Assembly (NCBI GenBank): GCA_038501625.1
Contig: JAZAYU010000019.1
Span: 3,246,501-3,310,500, forward strand
DNA length: 64,000 bases
Reading direction: 5' to 3'
From: Corbicula japonica
Lineage: Eukaryota > Mollusca > Bivalvia > Venerida > Cyrenidae
Positions 60,929-64,000 of this stretch are shown piece by piece. Made by a program: the position numbers and the translations under genes. The notes beneath the pieces are model-generated. The model was not told where the DNA came from. It was given only the letters and a program-made list of their open reading frames with translations, and did no database searches. Numbering within the stretch: the first letter of the stretch is position 1; each line of letters begins with the position of its first letter.

Positions 60929-63649
60929 TTACTTAACCATTACTACGATATACCGTACCTTTCCGTATTTCGGGTATGGTCTGGGTCTAACTATTCCTCC
61001 GCCGATGCCGCCAATACCTCCGCATCCGTACCGTCCACAGCCCTTCATTCCGCCACCGGCGATAAAACCTCCACCAAACCCTCTATTACCGCCTATACCA
61101 CCACCACCGATCCCGCCATTCGAGTATCCGCCATTATTGAAATTACCTGAAATTGTAAACAGGAATGTAAGTATAATTGACAAATGATCGTTCCCACTCG
61201 TAATTGTATGTCCATAAACCACGGTCGCTAAAAGTTTGGAAAATATTGAAAATGTGCAGCAGTTTTTTATTAACTTCAACCAAATACTAAGTTTGTATTT
61301 GTTTTATTACAAAAAAATTAATAGTATCGAACTGCGAAAATTCGTAAAAAAACGCTGAATACCATTATTCCAGTACTGCCAAACTTTCTTATTTAAATTA
61401 AACAAAAATGACGCACAACGATAAACTTGGTATTATGACCTATGCGATCAGTGTACCTAGATGAACGTTAGCATTCGCGTAGTCTAATCGGGGTCTACAG
61501 ACTCTACACTGTTCTCAACTCTGTCAGAAAAATGGTAAAAGTGGAAAACACTTTCCTTAGAAAGGCTGAAGAAAAGAAATCAGCAATAGAAAACAAAAGC
61601 TGACGACACGTATCTATATATACCTAGAAAAGCAGAAATAAGAAAGCAGACATGTCTGCACATGGCTCGAGCAAATGCGGATTTCAAGAAGCGAAAAGTC
61701 CTAATTTATTCTTGTTCGACTGAACCCCCCTCCCCCACCCCCTCAACATCAATAAGCTGTAGAATGGAAACCAATGCAGCACACCAGCATATAGAAGCCC
61801 TGGAGATGTAAATTATGTATTTATTTTAAAGAGTGTGCTACATGACAGCTACTTGACTTATCTTCAGTGTATAACATAGCAATGCGCTATTTTGTATTTG
61901 TTTCCGTTTTATACAATAAAATTTTATGCTCTAAAAGTCATACATCGTAGTCCTCATTGTCATGCAAAATTATTTAAAATAAAGTTTAATACAAGTTTCC
62001 CTTTTTTACTTTTTCACCGTCAGAAATATTCTGAAATGTTCTGAATACGCGTCTGTTTATATAATTGAAATGTGTTTTTAAATTAATAATTTGTTTATAA
62101 ATCCAAAAGCTGTGGATTAATTTAACTGAAGTTGCGTCACTTCTGCTACGTCCAACTTCTCCAAGTATTAAAAGTTGTGTAATTTCATCATTTGGAAAAT
62201 AATTGCGTCGTTATTGTTAAATGTATTTATTGTTTAGGATTCGTACCGTACGATTCATTAGATAGCGATGTAGAATTGTGCTCTACAACTACTACAGGGC
62301 TGTGGTATTGTTTAAATGTACGTACAGAAATCGGGACGGTTTTTATAAATTCAGAATTTATTTGAGATTTGATCCAATGTCCGTTTTCGCTTGAGCCATG
62401 CTCAATTAAATTTCAAACGTCCAAGAGCAGACAATCGCTGAAACTGAAAAGTTAACTGATTTTCTTTCACCTACAGAAGCTGAACAGTAGAAGCAGTCAG
62501 ATATACATAGAAGATCTTCTTAAATATATATAATATATAATATAGAGTTACCGCCAAAACCACTGTTGTAACCGCTGTTGTAACCGCCGTTGTACCCGCC
62601 CAGTCCGCCTCCGCCGTAATTTCCATTGAAACCTACAGAAGTATACATTAAACGAAGCACATATTTATTTTTGTCATAGCTAACCCCAAAACTGACATCT
62701 TCGCCTTGCTCGGCGTATTTACCAAGCTGAAACAACTCTCTCAATCATAGAAGTATGACACGCCCAGCACCTACCCTTGCCTAACTATGCTACCCGTCGG
62801 AAATAACAAAAATCAACAAGAACAAACAAACTTGCATAATGTTTGATTAGTCCCATTTTAGCGGGTCATACTTTTGTATTTATTGATATTTTGACTAAAC
62901 CATATAGTGGGTTATTAAATGGGTAATATAATTAGTTAAATAATTCTGGTAGCTCATAAAGGTAATAGGCAATGTGTTATAGCACTTTACCAATTTAGGA
63001 ATAAAAACAGATATAACGGATCATATAGTTTAAGAGATTTAACTACCGGTATATGATCCGTTACATACGAATTAAGTCTACTGTTTCTATTAAGCAAGTG
63101 AATCTGTTACCATTTGTGTTTTCTCCTCTACTGAAAGCATATATTCCAGATGTTTTAAAAGAGCTGACATTAACATATCATACAATTTTATTTCATAAAG
63201 GCTACTGCCTTTCTCTAATCCTGTGTGTTTCTTCCGCTATTGTCAATAATTAATGCGTTTCGCAGTGATGCGACATTAAATTTCTAATATCGATATACTA
63301 TATTATGCACATACCTGTCCCTTGATGTTACAAAATTCTAAATCTATTTTAACTTCGCTATGCTCGCCGATTTATCCGTAACCGTTTCGCCATCTCTTTA
63401 CTCTTTACTAAATAGCGTATATCAGTGTATTGTCAAAAACTAACCTCCGCCAATGCCACCGTTCATACCGCCTCCAAGACCGCCATTCATACCGCCTCCA
63501 AAACCGCCATTCATACCGCCTCCAAAACCGCCATTCATACCGCCTCCAAAACCGCCATTATATCTGCCTCCGCCGTAGCCACCTTTCCAGTTGGCTGCTG
63601 CTGCGAGCGCTACAAGAAGCGATAGAACGTACACGGCTATTCCGTTCAT
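60929..63649 (-). CDS. Secreted glycine-rich protein, shell-matrix-like
   Basis: Exons on the minus strand, in transcript order: 63445-63649, 62552-62632 and 60929-61146, joined in phase 1 each time, 167 aa. A signal peptide (MNGIAVYVLSLLVALAAAA) is followed by NWKGG and an octapeptide repeat GGFGGGMN, four to five times, coded by a 24-bp tandem repeat. The second exon is GGYNGGYNSGYNSGFGG, and the third GGG-rich with CGRYGCGG (one Cys pair) and a basic end RPRPYPKYGK. Composition, secretion signal and basic C-terminus resemble shematrin-like and other glycine-rich shell or byssus proteins, but no family is certain. The third exon has a possible donor (AAG/GTACGG, 60958) joining an acceptor at 60463, which would end the protein ...YGKKG at 60455 (160 aa); as drawn it ends VRYIVVMVK. 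The sequence before the ATG is an acceptor (TTTTTTCAG/ATG), so a 5'-untranslated exon lies upstream. Confidence 0.8.
61160..62540. other. Intron of the glycine-rich gene
   Basis: No further coding exon is recognised on either strand. A decayed relic of the piggyBac-like MITE may lie at about 61440-61510 (GATCAGTGTACCTAG, GGGGTCTACAG, CTACACTGTTC). Confidence 0.4.
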
Positions 63650-63947
63650 CTGAAAAAAAAATGCAAAAAAATAACAACGGAACCAATTTTCCTGACTATA
63701 TACACAAGACTTAATTTAAGATAAAGTTAAATTAAAGTGTTTCTTTTTTTTTGTAAATAGAAATGCAGTTTAGTTGACACTTAACGACACAGAACATGTG
63801 TTCAGAATTATTTTGAACCTTTCACCCACTTGCAGTTTATTTTCATGACACAATAAAATAAAAACACTTTAAAATTCCAAGAAGTAATTCAAACCATACT
63901 ATGTTATAGTGTGCAGAGGTTTGATTTTGGCTGGACGAACGAGCGGG

Positions 63948-63954
63948 CTTTATA
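63948..63954 (-). promoter_or_regulatory. TATA box of the glycine-rich gene
   Basis: TATAAAG on the minus strand, about 300 bp before the ATG. Transcription would begin near 63920, giving a short untranslated exon, then an intron ending at 63650. A strong TATA box suits an abundant, tissue-restricted secreted protein. Only 46 bp of sequence remain beyond it in the window. Confidence 0.5.
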
Positions 63955-64000
63955 CACCCAACAGAATACCACAGACGGGAAAGGACCTTGGTATGACAAC

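Overview
The window looks like nuclear DNA of a bivalve mollusc. It is AT-rich and intron-dense, with GT-AG introns of 0.1 to 3.3 kb. It is full of miniature inverted-repeat elements and of tandem blocks carrying TGACCTTGACCT-type cores and 'ggggcataac'-type ends, which are common in bivalve genomes. There is no operon structure. The species assignment is inference from repeats and gene structure, not from a marker gene.

Layout. (1) 0.28-7.63 kb: a very large foldback (inverted-repeat) structure. Both arms are tandem arrays of a 17-bp unit arranged in a 102-bp higher-order repeat. The outer edges carry a second matching repeat, a 530-bp TA-flanked MITE sits in the loop, and a perfect 12-bp direct repeat flanks the whole structure. 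(2) 8.36-9.94 kb: a 1.58-kb TIR element with a nested piggyBac-like MITE. (3) 12.08-23.87 kb, + strand: a complete 11-exon cytochrome P450 of the CYP3 clan (521 aa) with a CCAAT/TATA promoter. (4) 24-34.7 kb: gene-poor, several blocks of degenerate tandem repeats and MITEs. (5) 34.80-40.57 kb, - strand: SDHD, the small membrane-anchor subunit of mitochondrial complex II, three coding exons, first short exon not securely placed. One intron holds a 2.2-kb 55-bp minisatellite. (6) 40.6-49.7 kb: intergenic with a duplicated 1.05-kb element and an 0.8-kb TA-flanked element. (7) 49.69-52.75 kb, + strand: GOLGA7 (GCP16), four coding exons, 138 aa. (8) 52.8-59.4 kb: MITEs, a tandem block, one orphan exon-like segment and a 1.6-kb 41-bp minisatellite. 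(9) 59.7-63.95 kb, - strand: a LINE endonuclease fragment and a secreted glycine-rich protein gene (shell-matrix-like) with a TATA box near the window edge.

The protein genes are functionally unrelated: xenobiotic/lipid oxidation in the ER, respiratory complex II, a palmitoyltransferase partner at the Golgi, and a secreted structural protein. SDHD and GOLGA7 are divergently oriented. The strongest candidate for something undescribed is the foldback element at the left end. Its architecture (long terminal inverted repeats built of short tandem units) resembles Drosophila FB and sea-urchin TU elements. Coordinates were derived by hand and cross-checked by reading frame; single-base errors in non-coding boundaries are possible.
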